A stretch of 64,000 bases of DNA from positions 248,001 to 312,000 of the forward strand of contig JASBVF010000016.1 of the NCBI GenBank assembly GCA_030147525.1, read 5' to 3'. The notes under the pieces are model-generated. The model was given only the letters and a program-made list of their open reading frames with translations. It was not told the DNA's origin and did no database searches. The stretch is from Bacteroidota bacterium (GTDB lineage: Bacteria; Bacteroidota; Bacteroidia; Chitinophagales; Saprospiraceae). The position numbers were made by a program, and so were the translations under genes. The first letter of the stretch is position 1. Every line of letters begins with the position of its first letter. Below are positions 52,759 to 60,853 of the stretch, piece after piece.

Positions 52759-52834
52759 GTAGGTAAGCAGGCGAGCAGGCAGGTAGGCAAGTATTGCCGG
52801 TGCTTACTCGCCTGCTTACCTGCTCGCCTACTAC
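52759..52834. repeat. Inverted repeat of 8-nt tandem words in the leader of the PLP enzyme gene
   Basis: The left arm is four tandem octamers of the form AGGYRRGY (52761-52792). The right arm is four of the form CGCCTGCT/TGCTTACT (52801-52832). It ends 14 bases before the ATG at 52849. In the mRNA it would form a long GC-containing stem that hides or regulates the start region. Confidence 0.8.
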
Positions 52835-52848
52835 TTAAAACATACTTC

Positions 52849-53994
52849 ATGAAATTTGCAACTAAAGCCATACACGCCGGCGTCGAGCCGGATCCATCCA
52901 CAGGGGCGGTGATGACGCCCATTTATCAAACTTCTACCTACGCCCAGGCATCGCCCGGCGACCACAAAGGCTACGAGTACGCTCGTACCCAGAACCCCAC
53001 CCGCCACGCACTCGAAGCCAACCTCGCCGCACTTGAAAACGGGGCCGGGGCTATTTGCTTTGGCAGCGGTTTGGCAGCGATGGATGCCGTGCTGAAACTG
53101 CTCAACGCCGGCGACGAAGTAGTAGCCACGAACGATCTCTACGGCGGCTCCTACCGCATCATCACGAAAATTTACGAGCGCTTCGGGCTGAAGGGGCATT
53201 TCGTGCCGATGTACGATGCCTCCAAGTTTGAACAATATTTGACCCCCAAAACAAAACTCATCTGGATCGAAACGCCGACCAACCCGATGCTCAACATCGT
53301 GGACATCGAGGCGATTTGTAAAATAGCCCGTGCGAAGGGCATCCTCACCTGCGTGGACAATACCTTCGCTTCGCCCTACTTGCAAAATCCGTTGGATTTG
53401 GGCGCCGACCTCGTTGTTCACTCAGCCACCAAATATCTCGGCGGCCACTCCGATACCGTACTCGGTGCCGTCGTTGCGAAGGAGCAGAGCCTGGCGGACC
53501 AACTGCATTTCATCCAAAATGCCAGCGGCGCAGTGCCCGGCCCGATGGACTGCTTCCTCGTGCTGCGGGGCATCAAAACGCTGCACCTGCGGGTGGAGCG
53601 TGCCTGTCAGAATGCTGAAAAAATCGCCACCTACCTGCAAGGCCACCCGAAGGCGAACAACGTGTACTACCCGGGTTTCAAAGACCACCCCGGCCATGAA
53701 ATTGCCAAAAAACAAATGCGCAACTTCGGGGCAATGGTCTCCTTCGACCTGAAACGTGACAAGTTCGAGGATGCGAAAAAAGTGCTCAGCCGCACCGAAG
53801 TGTTCACGCTGGCCGAGTCGCTCGGCGGCGTGGAATCGCTCATCGGCCATCCGGCTTCGATGACGCATGCCTCCATTCCTAAGGAAGAACGGGCGAAGGT
53901 GGGATTGACGGATTCGCTCATCCGCCTGAGCGTCGGCGTGGAAGATGTGGACGACCTGATCCAGGATTTGGAGCGGGCGTTTACGTTTTTGTAA
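52849..53994 (+). CDS. Cystathionine gamma-synthase / gamma-lyase family PLP enzyme
   Basis: A 381-residue PLP enzyme of the Cys/Met metabolism family. Start 52849 (MKFATKAIHAGVEPDPSTGA) was chosen; the longer frame runs through the inverted repeat. Key strings are YEYARTQNPTRHALE, GSGLAAMDAVLKLL, the PLP-binding Asp in TCVDNTFASPYLQNP, the Lys in HSATKYLGGHSDTVLG and the C-terminal ESLGGVESLIGHPASMTH. It makes or cleaves cystathionine in the transsulfuration pathway; sequence alone does not separate synthase from lyase. Confidence 0.93.
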   Translation: MKFATKAIHAGVEPDPSTGAVMTPIYQTSTYAQASPGDHKGYEYARTQNPTRHALEANLAALENGAGAICFGSGLAAMDAVLKLLNAGDEVVATNDLYGGSYRIITKIYERFGLKGHFVPMYDASKFEQYLTPKTKLIWIETPTNPMLNIVDIEAICKIARAKGILTCVDNTFASPYLQNPLDLGADLVVHSATKYLGGHSDTVLGAVVAKEQSLADQLHFIQNASGAVPGPMDCFLVLRGIKTLHLRVERACQNAEKIATYLQGHPKANNVYYPGFKDHPGHEIAKKQMRNFGAMVSFDLKRDKFEDAKKVLSRTEVFTLAESLGGVESLIGHPASMTHASIPKEERAKVGLTDSLIRLSVGVEDVDDLIQDLERAFTFL

Positions 53995-54011
53995 ATTGCA
54001 GCCCTCAGTTT

Positions 54012-54080
54012 TTTTGAAATTGGGAAATTGGAAATTCGTGAAATTTCTCAATTTCCCAATTTCCAATTTCCAATTTCAAA
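54012..54080. repeat. Inverted repeat between the PLP enzyme and sigma factor genes
   Basis: Arms of about 33 nt built from 7-8 nt words of the type GGAAATTG (left, from 54013) and CAATTTCC (right, to 54080). The sigma factor's presumed GTG start follows 11 bases later. The words match those at 34185-34255. Confidence 0.8.
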
Positions 54081-54090
54081 CCGCCCTCAC

Positions 54091-54654
54091 GTGGCAACGC
54101 ACCAAAACATCGAACTCTTCGAGCAGCTCTTCCGGCGCTACCAGCCGGGATTGGTGGCGTTTGCCAACACCTTCACCCGCTCGCCGGAGGATGCACGGGA
54201 GGTCGTGCAGGAGGTGTTCATCAGCGTCTGGCAAAACGTGGAAAACCTGCGGGCGGACGACAACCTGAAGTCCTATCTCTTCACCGCTACCCGCAACAAA
54301 TCCCTTAATTTTTTAGCTAAAAAAAAGCTGCAAACCGTTGATGCAGAGCCGGTTGTCGTCGAACGGCACCACTCTACGCACAATGAAGGCGCTTCGGATG
54401 CGGGCGAGTTGGAGTCCATCATTTTCGACGAGGTACAGCGCCTGCCGGAGAAGTGCCGGGAGATTTTCATCCTCAGTCGGCAGGAGGGGTTGTCGTACAA
54501 AGAAATTGCGGAGCGCCTCGATGTTTCACCCAAAACCGTGGAAAACCAGATCGGCATCGCCCTCAGCCGCCTGAAAAAAGCGGTGGACGACTACCGCCAG
54601 GACCGTGGGAAGTTTTCCGTGCGGCAGATGATGTGGTTGTTAACATTTTTTTAA
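54091..54654 (+). CDS. ECF-type RNA polymerase sigma factor (FecI-like, Bacteroidetes family)
   Basis: A 187-residue extracytoplasmic-function sigma factor. A GTG at 54091 (VATHQNIELFEQLFRRYQPG) is the likely start, as the ATG at 54028 lies inside the inverted repeat. Region 2 spans about 10-85 (SPEDAREVVQEVFISVWQNV, LKSYLFTATRNKSLNFL). Region 4 is about 115-170 (LPEKCREIFILSRQEGLSYK, IAERLDVSPKTVENQIGIAL). It is followed by a FecR anti-sigma gene and a TonB receptor with a signalling domain, so it should respond to ligand at the outer membrane. Confidence 0.93.
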   Translation: MATHQNIELFEQLFRRYQPGLVAFANTFTRSPEDAREVVQEVFISVWQNVENLRADDNLKSYLFTATRNKSLNFLAKKKLQTVDAEPVVVERHHSTHNEGASDAGELESIIFDEVQRLPEKCREIFILSRQEGLSYKEIAERLDVSPKTVENQIGIALSRLKKAVDDYRQDRGKFSVRQMMWLLTFF

Positions 54655-54762
54655 AAAAGTTTGAAAACGCTTGGGGGTACGCTCCCCCAATCCGGTAATA
54701 TCAGCAAGTAGCCATTTAAAAAATCTGCGGACAACTGCGATATCTGCGGGAGAATCAAAAAA

Positions 54763-55755
54763 ATGACCGAGCAGGAACTCAACATATTGATCCACAAACA
54801 ACTCACCGGGCAGGCCAGCCCGGCGGAGAACGAGCAGTTCGAGGCGTGGCTGACCAGCGACGGCGCCAACCCCGGTTATTTTCAAAAAATGGCCGAAATC
54901 TGGGCCACCGCCGAAAACCTGGACCTGACCGTGCAGCCGGAAACAGATGCTGAATGGGAAAAACTCCACCAAAAAGTCAGCACCATCCAACCAGCTTCGA
55001 AGCCTTCCGCCAAAATTATCCGCATGGGCACAGCCTGGCGTTTGGCTGCCGCTGCCGCCGTTGTGCTGGGCGTGGCGCTTTGGTGGCTGCTCGGCCGTGG
55101 CGATGCCGGCCTGATAGAGCCGATGAATTTCGCCGCTGCCTCCGGCAAAATCGAAAACATCACCCTGCCCGACGGCACGCTCGTGGCGCTCAACGCTGGT
55201 TCCACCCTCGAAGCGCTGCAAGGCTTCGGCGGAGATGACCGCCGGGTGAAACTAAGCGGCGAGGCCTATTTTCAGGTGAAATCCAATCGCAGCAAGCCGT
55301 TCCTCGTGGATGCCAACGGAGCGACGGTGCGGGTCGTCGGCACGGAATTCAACGTGCGGGCCTACCCCGGCAGCCAGTCGGTGACGGCCTCGGTGGCGGA
55401 GGGCAAAGTCGAGTTTTTCACCAGCGAACAAAACAAGGTGCAACTCACCCCTGGGATGGAGGGTATTTTTGAAAAAACTTCCGGCAAAATCACCGCCCGG
55501 CAGGTGGACGCCAACGCTGTCGCTGCCTGGCGGCAAGGCAAACTCGTGTTCGATAACGTGCCCCTCGTCGAAGCTTTGGATATTCTTGGACGGCACTACG
55601 GCATTTCGGTCAAAATTGAGGGAAACATCGCAGGGAAGCAGCTATTTTCGACCTTCGAAAATGAAACCCTTGAGGAAATTTTAAAAACCCTCGAGCTGAC
55701 CTATGATCTCAATCTTACAGTTAAAAACGACACCCTGCTGGTGCGGAATAAGTGA
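54763..55755 (+). CDS. FecR family anti-sigma factor
   Basis: A 330-residue single-pass membrane regulator. The cytoplasmic N-terminus (about 1-85) binds the sigma factor. One membrane helix lies at about 93-110 (LAAAAAVVLGVALWWLL). The periplasmic FecR domain has ENITLPDGTLVALNAGSTL, RRVKLSGEAYFQV and VRVVGTEFNVRAYPGSQSV. The C-terminal DUF4974 part (FDNVPLVEALDILGRHYGIS) should contact the receptor's STN domain. It is the middle element of a classic FecI-FecR-FecA-like relay. Confidence 0.95.
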   Translation: MTEQELNILIHKQLTGQASPAENEQFEAWLTSDGANPGYFQKMAEIWATAENLDLTVQPETDAEWEKLHQKVSTIQPASKPSAKIIRMGTAWRLAAAAAVVLGVALWWLLGRGDAGLIEPMNFAAASGKIENITLPDGTLVALNAGSTLEALQGFGGDDRRVKLSGEAYFQVKSNRSKPFLVDANGATVRVVGTEFNVRAYPGSQSVTASVAEGKVEFFTSEQNKVQLTPGMEGIFEKTSGKITARQVDANAVAAWRQGKLVFDNVPLVEALDILGRHYGISVKIEGNIAGKQLFSTFENETLEEILKTLELTYDLNLTVKNDTLLVRNK

Positions 55756-55764
55756 TTTGTTGGC

Positions 55765-55874
55765 GCCGCCCCGGCCCCAGCCCCTGACCCCTAAAGGGGA
55801 ACCACTTCGGGAAGCGACTGCGAACTTCCCCGTGTGGTTCCCCTTTAGGGGTCAGGGGCTGGGGCTGGGGCCGC
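55765..55874. repeat. Long GC-rich inverted repeat spanning the apparent start of the TonB receptor gene
   Basis: Arms 55765-55805 and 55834-55874 (41 nt) match with two or three differences; the inner 27 bp are perfect. The 28-base loop holds a further small stem. The core word CCCCTGACCCCTAAAGGGGA resembles dispersed repeats seen in many Bacteroidota. The right arm is read into the receptor protein. Confidence 0.9.
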
Positions 55875-58396
55875 TGTTTCTTTTCCTTTTTTTTTCAAAC
55901 CTCCTCCTCGCCCAGCAGGAAACCCCGCTCACCCTTCGCTTCGAGAATAACTCCCTGCCCGAAGCATTTCAAAAAATCAGCGCCGCCGCCGGGGTGGAAT
56001 TTTCCTACGACCCCTCCGTTTTACCGAAGGAAAAAAAAGTCACAGCCACTTTCGAACGGGCGTCGTTGCGGCAAATCCTCGATTTTTTACTCAAAGACAC
56101 CGGCCTGGGCTACGTGACCCTGGGCAACCGGATCATCGTGAAACCCCGCTCGGAACTGGAGCCGGAACGCCCGGCGCTGTTCACCTTCAGCGGGTTCATC
56201 CGGGATTCGCTGAGCGGCGAGGAACTCATCGGCGCCAACGTCTGGGAGACCGGCGAGGGCCGGGGCTGCTCATCGAACGAGTACGGTTTTTACTCGCTGA
56301 CCTTGCCGCAGGGCGATCATTTTTTGAAAATCAGTTACTTAGGATATCAGGATAAAATTTTTAAAGTCAGCTTCGACCGCAGCCGCCGCTTCGATTTTCA
56401 CTTGAAACCTGCCTCCGGCGAACTGGCCCTCGTCGTCGTCACCGATTCGCTACAGGCGCAGACGGGGCGCAATCTTGGCGAAGCCAGCATCCCGTTGGCT
56501 GCTTCGGGTTTGCTGCCCACGGTGTTGGGCGAGAAGGATATTTTGAAAACCCTGCAACTCATCCCCGGCGTCAGTTCGGGGGCCGACGGGCTGAGCAGCT
56601 TCGGCGTACGGGGCGGCTCGCCTGACCAGACATTGGTGCTGCTGGACGAGGCGCCGTTGTACAATCCCACTCACCTGGCCGGATTTTTTTCCGTTTTCAA
56701 CACGGAAGCGCTCAAGGAAATGCGGTTTTTGAAAGGCGCATTCCCGGCGCAGTACGGCGGGCGGCTGTCCTCCGTGCTGGAAGTTTTTATGAAAGAGGGC
56801 AACGCCAACCGCTTCACCACGAGCGGCGGCATCGGCCTGACGTCGAGCCGCCTGCAACTCGAAGCGCCGCTTTTTGATAAAAAAGGTTCGGTCATGGCCG
56901 CCGGGCGGCGCACCTACCTCGACTGGTTTTTCAAAGGCAAGGACGGCTTCCATTTCTTCGACGGCAATCTGAAAGGCAACGTGCGGTTGGGTGAAAAAGA
57001 CCGGCTGTTCGTGGCGGGCTATTTTGGCCGGGACGTGCTGCGGGCGGGCGACGATCTCAGCCTCAACTGGGGCAACGCCACCGGTACCCTGCGCTGGAAC
57101 CGCCTGCTCGACGAGAAAAGTTTTATGAACACTTCGCTGATTTTCAGCGACTACCGCTTCCGGGTGAAGACTGAGAAGACGAACGGCGGGGAAAACAACT
57201 CCGGCATCCTTAACGCTCACCTGAAACAAACTTACCGCCGCTACTTCAACCCTCGAAGTACGTTGACCGTGGGCTGGAGCGCCATCCTGCACCGCTTCAA
57301 GCCCGGCGAATACCGCAACAATTTTGATGAACTGCTCCGCATTCCCGACCGCAATGCGCTGGAGGCGGCTGTTTTTGCCTCGCACGAGTGGCAACCTGTG
57401 CCGTGGCTGGAAATTCAGACCGGCATTCGCATTTCGAATATGACGCTGCTGGGCACGGGCGAGCCGTTCTTTTTTTACGATGAAACAGGCGCCCAGACCG
57501 ACTCGGTTTTTTTCAAAAAAGGCGAACGCATTGTGAACTATGAGGGCATGGAGCCGAGGGCGCTGCTGAAATTTCACGCCGGGCGGACGACCGGTTTTCA
57601 GCTGGGCTATGGCCGTAGCTACCAGTACGTTCAGTTGGCTGGCAATTCCGTGCTCAACAACCCGATCGACGTCTGGCTGCCTGCCAGCCCGAACATTCGC
57701 CCGCAGATCGCTGATCAACTGGACGCCGGGTTTTTTCAGCAATTATTTGAAAACCGGTGGGATCTGTCGGTGGAGGCGTTTTATAAAATTTTACAAAACC
57801 AGATCGAGCACCGTTTCCCCGAAGTACTGCTGCCCTCGGTGGACATCGAGTCGAAGCTGGCCTTCGGCACGGGGCGGGGCTACGGCGTGGAGGTGATGCT
57901 GCGCAAAAACAAGGGCCGCCTGCAGGGCTGGCTCGGCTACGCCTGGGCGAAGCACCGGCGGCAGTTCGACCAACTAAACGATGGCCGGGAATTTCCCGCC
58001 CGCTTCGATTTCACCCACTCGATTTCTGCCGTGGGGGCTTACGAGTTGGGTAAAAAATGGACGTTCGCCGCCGTCTGGACCTATCGAACCGGCAATCCGG
58101 TGACGGTGCCGGTTGGGAAATACCAGTTTGACAATCAGGAAGTTGTGCTGTTCGGGCCGATCAACGGTTACCGCTTCCCGGCTTACCACCGGCTGGATTT
58201 TTCTTTTACTTCGCAAGTGCAACGGGGCAAGTACTGGGAGTCGAACTGGGTGCTGGGGCTGTACAACGTTTACGCCCGGCGCAACCCGGTTTTTGCGCAA
58301 ATCGAGCAGGATTTTGACCGCCCGGAGCGGGTGAAGATCAACCTGATTGCGCCGCTGCTGGTCATCCCGGCGATCAGTTGGGAGTTTAAATTTTGA
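55832..58396 (+). CDS. TonB-dependent receptor with STN signalling domain
   Basis: An outer-membrane receptor of about 854 residues from the proposed GTG at 55832. An in-frame ATG at 55703 would overlap fecR and place the signal far inside. The signal FLFLFFSNLLLAQQ is intact but its upstream part is encoded by the inverted repeat, so the true start is uncertain. The order is an STN domain (LTLRFENNSLPEAFQKISAA onward), a carboxypeptidase-like domain (FSGFIRDSLSGEELIGANVW), a plug (FGVRGGSPDQTLVLLDEAPL) and a 22-strand barrel. STN implies signalling to FecR. No SusD partner is present. The ligand is unknown. Confidence 0.92.
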   Translation: MWFPFRGQGLGLGPLFLFLFFSNLLLAQQETPLTLRFENNSLPEAFQKISAAAGVEFSYDPSVLPKEKKVTATFERASLRQILDFLLKDTGLGYVTLGNRIIVKPRSELEPERPALFTFSGFIRDSLSGEELIGANVWETGEGRGCSSNEYGFYSLTLPQGDHFLKISYLGYQDKIFKVSFDRSRRFDFHLKPASGELALVVVTDSLQAQTGRNLGEASIPLAASGLLPTVLGEKDILKTLQLIPGVSSGADGLSSFGVRGGSPDQTLVLLDEAPLYNPTHLAGFFSVFNTEALKEMRFLKGAFPAQYGGRLSSVLEVFMKEGNANRFTTSGGIGLTSSRLQLEAPLFDKKGSVMAAGRRTYLDWFFKGKDGFHFFDGNLKGNVRLGEKDRLFVAGYFGRDVLRAGDDLSLNWGNATGTLRWNRLLDEKSFMNTSLIFSDYRFRVKTEKTNGGENNSGILNAHLKQTYRRYFNPRSTLTVGWSAILHRFKPGEYRNNFDELLRIPDRNALEAAVFASHEWQPVPWLEIQTGIRISNMTLLGTGEPFFFYDETGAQTDSVFFKKGERIVNYEGMEPRALLKFHAGRTTGFQLGYGRSYQYVQLAGNSVLNNPIDVWLPASPNIRPQIADQLDAGFFQQLFENRWDLSVEAFYKILQNQIEHRFPEVLLPSVDIESKLAFGTGRGYGVEVMLRKNKGRLQGWLGYAWAKHRRQFDQLNDGREFPARFDFTHSISAVGAYELGKKWTFAAVWTYRTGNPVTVPVGKYQFDNQEVVLFGPINGYRFPAYHRLDFSFTSQVQRGKYWESNWVLGLYNVYARRNPVFAQIEQDFDRPERVKINLIAPLLVIPAISWEFKF

Positions 58397-58401
58397 TAAA
58401 A

Positions 58402-59178
58402 ATGCATTTTAAAAAACTGATATTCAGCGGTTTGGCTGCTTCGCTTTTTTTCGCTGCCTGCAAAAAAATAGCAATCGAAGGCCAGGAACTCGAAGTTTAT
58501 CCCATCGTCGTCGAGGCGGTAATGGGCAACCTGGCGCCGGTGGAAGTGACGCTCAGCCGGGCCGTGCCGTTCAGCCAGGGAGATTCGATCGCTCCCGTTT
58601 TTGAAAATGCAACGGCGGTCGTCGTGGATGGAAATGGAAATTCTGAAGCGCTTTACCAGTGGGAATCGGGCCGTTTTTCCGGTGAAATGACCACCCAACC
58701 CGGCCAAACCTACATGCTCCGCATTCAAACGGAGGAAGGCAATTTCGAGGCGATGGCCGCTGCCCCGTCCGGCCTGCTCGCCATCGACACCGTGACGTTC
58801 GAACGCCACAACGACACGACGGTGACGTTGCGTTGCCACCTCGTGTTGCCACCCAGCCGCCCGGTGTACGCCCGTGTGAAAGTTTTCATCGATGGCTTCC
58901 TTTGGGAGAATTTTTTTATCGAAAAAACGCTGGAGCAGCAGGCCGGTTTTACCCAGGAAATTGAGTTAAACTACATCCTCCCCGGCGCTGAGGCGACCGT
59001 GGAGGTGGTCACGATGACGAAGCCCGCCTTCGAATTTTACCGGGCCATCGGGGTGAATACACTGGGCAATAATTTCAATCCTTCCAACGCCAAAAATCCG
59101 CCCACCAACCTGAAGGGTGGAGCGATCGGTTTTTTCAGTGCATCGCTGGCGGATACTACTTCTTTGATTATCTGGTAG
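58402..59178 (+). CDS. DUF4249 lipoprotein
   Basis: A 258-residue lipoprotein (MHFKKLIFSGLAASLFFAAC, Cys20) of the DUF4249 family, a common companion of TonB receptors in Bacteroidota. It starts 5 bases after the receptor's stop. Typical pieces are ELEVYPIVVEAVMGNLAPVE, VTLSRAVPF and AEATVEVVTMTKPAFEFYRA. It is predicted to be surface-exposed or periplasmic and to help the receptor bind or pass its ligand, but no biochemical role is known. Confidence 0.92.
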   Translation: MHFKKLIFSGLAASLFFAACKKIAIEGQELEVYPIVVEAVMGNLAPVEVTLSRAVPFSQGDSIAPVFENATAVVVDGNGNSEALYQWESGRFSGEMTTQPGQTYMLRIQTEEGNFEAMAAAPSGLLAIDTVTFERHNDTTVTLRCHLVLPPSRPVYARVKVFIDGFLWENFFIEKTLEQQAGFTQEIELNYILPGAEATVEVVTMTKPAFEFYRAIGVNTLGNNFNPSNAKNPPTNLKGGAIGFFSASLADTTSLIIW

Positions 59179-59340
59179 TTATCCATTTTTTGGATTTTAT
59201 TTCAAAAAAAAATCTCACCGCTTTGGGGGTGCCTGCCGCCCTGCCTGTATTACTTACCAAAGACAGGATGCAAGACGCATCGCAATTAAAACGGTAAACC
59301 TCTACCCAAACTTCCTGATAATTTTTCATCAACATCTGAG

Positions 59341-59378
59341 ACACAGGACCGGCCCGTGCTGTGACCGGTCCGTGTTTT
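59341..59378. terminator. Hairpin with T-run between the TonB cassette and the next gene
   Basis: ACACAGGACCGG (59341-59352) pairs with 59365-59375, one mismatch, then TTTT. It lies 163 bases after DUF4249 and 21 before the next ATG, so it may end the receptor transcript or act as an attenuator. The preceding 160 bases hold no gene. Confidence 0.6.
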
Positions 59379-59398
59379 CATCAAAACAATCTACAGTT

Positions 59399-60055
59399 AT
59401 GAAAACTAAAATTTTTTTGATCGCCATCATGCTTGGCAGTATGTTCAGCCATGCCACTGCCCAGGAAAAACACGAACCTTCGCTTGTTTTCAAAGTAAAT
59501 CCGCTGGTGCTTTTCGGTAAAAAACAATTTTATGTCGAAATGCCGGTGAACCGCTACAGTTCGGTTGAATTGAGCGTCGCATCGTTCGGTAGCTGGGCAA
59601 GTTTAGACTTGAATTACGACAATGTTTTTTCCGAAGAAAAAGACCTGACGAACTGGCTGTTCATTCCGTCTTACCGGTTTTACATCAATGGGAAAGCGCC
59701 CCACGGCGCCTATTTCGGACTGTATGGGCGCACTAAACTCAGCTCCGGCCCGGTCAAAGTTGCAGTTGATAAGCCTGGCTTCGAAGGGGATTACGACCAC
59801 TACCGCACGGTGGCCGAACTGGGCGGCGGCTTCGTCTTCGGTAAGCAGTGGGTGACCCGTGCAAATGCGGTTTTTGACCTCTTCGTTGGTTCCGGCACCA
59901 GCTACCGCTGGGTGGACAACGACTATGACGACCCCACAATGACGGATAAAATTTACGAACAGGACGTACTCGGCGGAAGGGAGAGCCTCGACCGCTGGCT
60001 GCACCAGCTTCGGGTCGGGTTCACAGTTGGTTTCCAACTGGGCGGCGACCGCTAA
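59399..60055 (+). CDS. Outer-membrane-type beta-barrel protein of unknown function (DUF3575-like)
   Basis: A 218-residue secreted protein with signal MKTKIFLIAIMLGSMFSHAT (cleavage after TAQ). The mature part alternates strands such as FYVEMPVNRYSSVELSVASF and TVAELGGGFVFGKQWVTRAN, ending with FTVGFQLGGDR, as in small outer-membrane barrels. It resembles the DUF3575-like group. It precedes a second barrel-like gene by about 110 bases; the two may belong together. Confidence 0.75.
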   Translation: MKTKIFLIAIMLGSMFSHATAQEKHEPSLVFKVNPLVLFGKKQFYVEMPVNRYSSVELSVASFGSWASLDLNYDNVFSEEKDLTNWLFIPSYRFYINGKAPHGAYFGLYGRTKLSSGPVKVAVDKPGFEGDYDHYRTVAELGGGFVFGKQWVTRANAVFDLFVGSGTSYRWVDNDYDDPTMTDKIYEQDVLGGRESLDRWLHQLRVGFTVGFQLGGDR

Positions 60056-60168
60056 AGCAATTTTCAAACACCTTTTTTCAATAATTTTTAGTGAAAACAA
60101 TCTGCGTTTGGATGCCCGGGCTGGGAAGTTCAGTCCGGGTCGTCCAGGCACCCAATTTCAAAACGATC

Positions 60169-60753
60169 ATGAAAAATTTAATTCTCTTTACCCTGACCCT
60201 CATTTTATCAAATGGCCTCCACGCTCAACAGTACAGCCAGCCAAAACGGATTTTCAAGAAAAACCAAATGGACGTTCAGGCCGGCGTAGGACTGCTACCA
60301 ATGGCCCGCATCCTAGACGGCGCCACCATGAAAATGTTGCCCGTCAGCATCGAAGTTAACCGGATGCTGGGCGATCGCTTCAGCCTTGGCCTTTCCCACG
60401 GGCGGTCCGTCGCCGAGAGCCGCCCCATCATCATTTCCGACGGCGTCAGCCAACGGGTGACCAACCACACCAACCAGACGGCTCTGAAGGCTGCCTTCCA
60501 TCTTACCCGCCTCGACAATGCGGACTTTTACGGCGGTTTCATGCTGACTGTGAACGACTCGAAATTTTCCGTGGATAAGGGCGACATGGATTTTTTGAAA
60601 ACGCACCACGGCATCGTTTCACGGAAAACAAAACTGACTTACACGGGCTTCGTCGGCAGCAGGTATGCGATTTCTTCGAAATGGAATTTGTTTGGCGAGC
60701 TTGGTTTCGGCGAGTCGGTGCTGACGGTGGGAGTGGGGTACCGGATCAGGTAG
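60169..60753 (+). CDS. Small outer-membrane beta-barrel protein of unknown function
   Basis: A 194-residue secreted protein; start 60169 gives signal MKNLILFTLTLILSNGLHAQ. The mature protein has paired strands: MDVQAGVGLLPMARI, RFSLGLSHGRSVAE, FYGGFMLTVNDSKF, and a final ELGFGESVLTVGVGYRIR, a typical barrel end. No family is recognised. It may share function with the gene before it. Confidence 0.75.
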   Translation: MKNLILFTLTLILSNGLHAQQYSQPKRIFKKNQMDVQAGVGLLPMARILDGATMKMLPVSIEVNRMLGDRFSLGLSHGRSVAESRPIIISDGVSQRVTNHTNQTALKAAFHLTRLDNADFYGGFMLTVNDSKFSVDKGDMDFLKTHHGIVSRKTKLTYTGFVGSRYAISSKWNLFGELGFGESVLTVGVGYRIR

Positions 60754-60766
60754 ATCGTGGCAGCTA

Positions 60767-60853
60767 AAATCAAAAATCAACAATCATGTAATCTGTAATC
60801 TTAAACCGATTTGATTTAAGATTGCAGATTACATGATTGTTGATTGTTGATTT
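60767..60853. repeat. Near-perfect 39-bp inverted repeat between convergent genes
   Basis: Arms 60767-60805 and 60815-60853 differ at two positions around a 9-base loop. The words AATCAACAATCAACAATC repeat within the arms. The right arm reaches into the stop codon of the E1 dehydrogenase gene (60852-60854). It probably terminates both convergent transcripts. Confidence 0.9.

Noticed and set aside
52741-52848. N-terminal extension of the PLP enzyme
   Set aside because: The extension is encoded by the octamer inverted repeat and downstream of the -7 element; MKFATKAIHAG is the family start.
56450-57742. 430-codon frame antisense to the TonB receptor
   Set aside because: No domain, biased composition (Arg, Gln, His, Ala), and the sense gene is certain.
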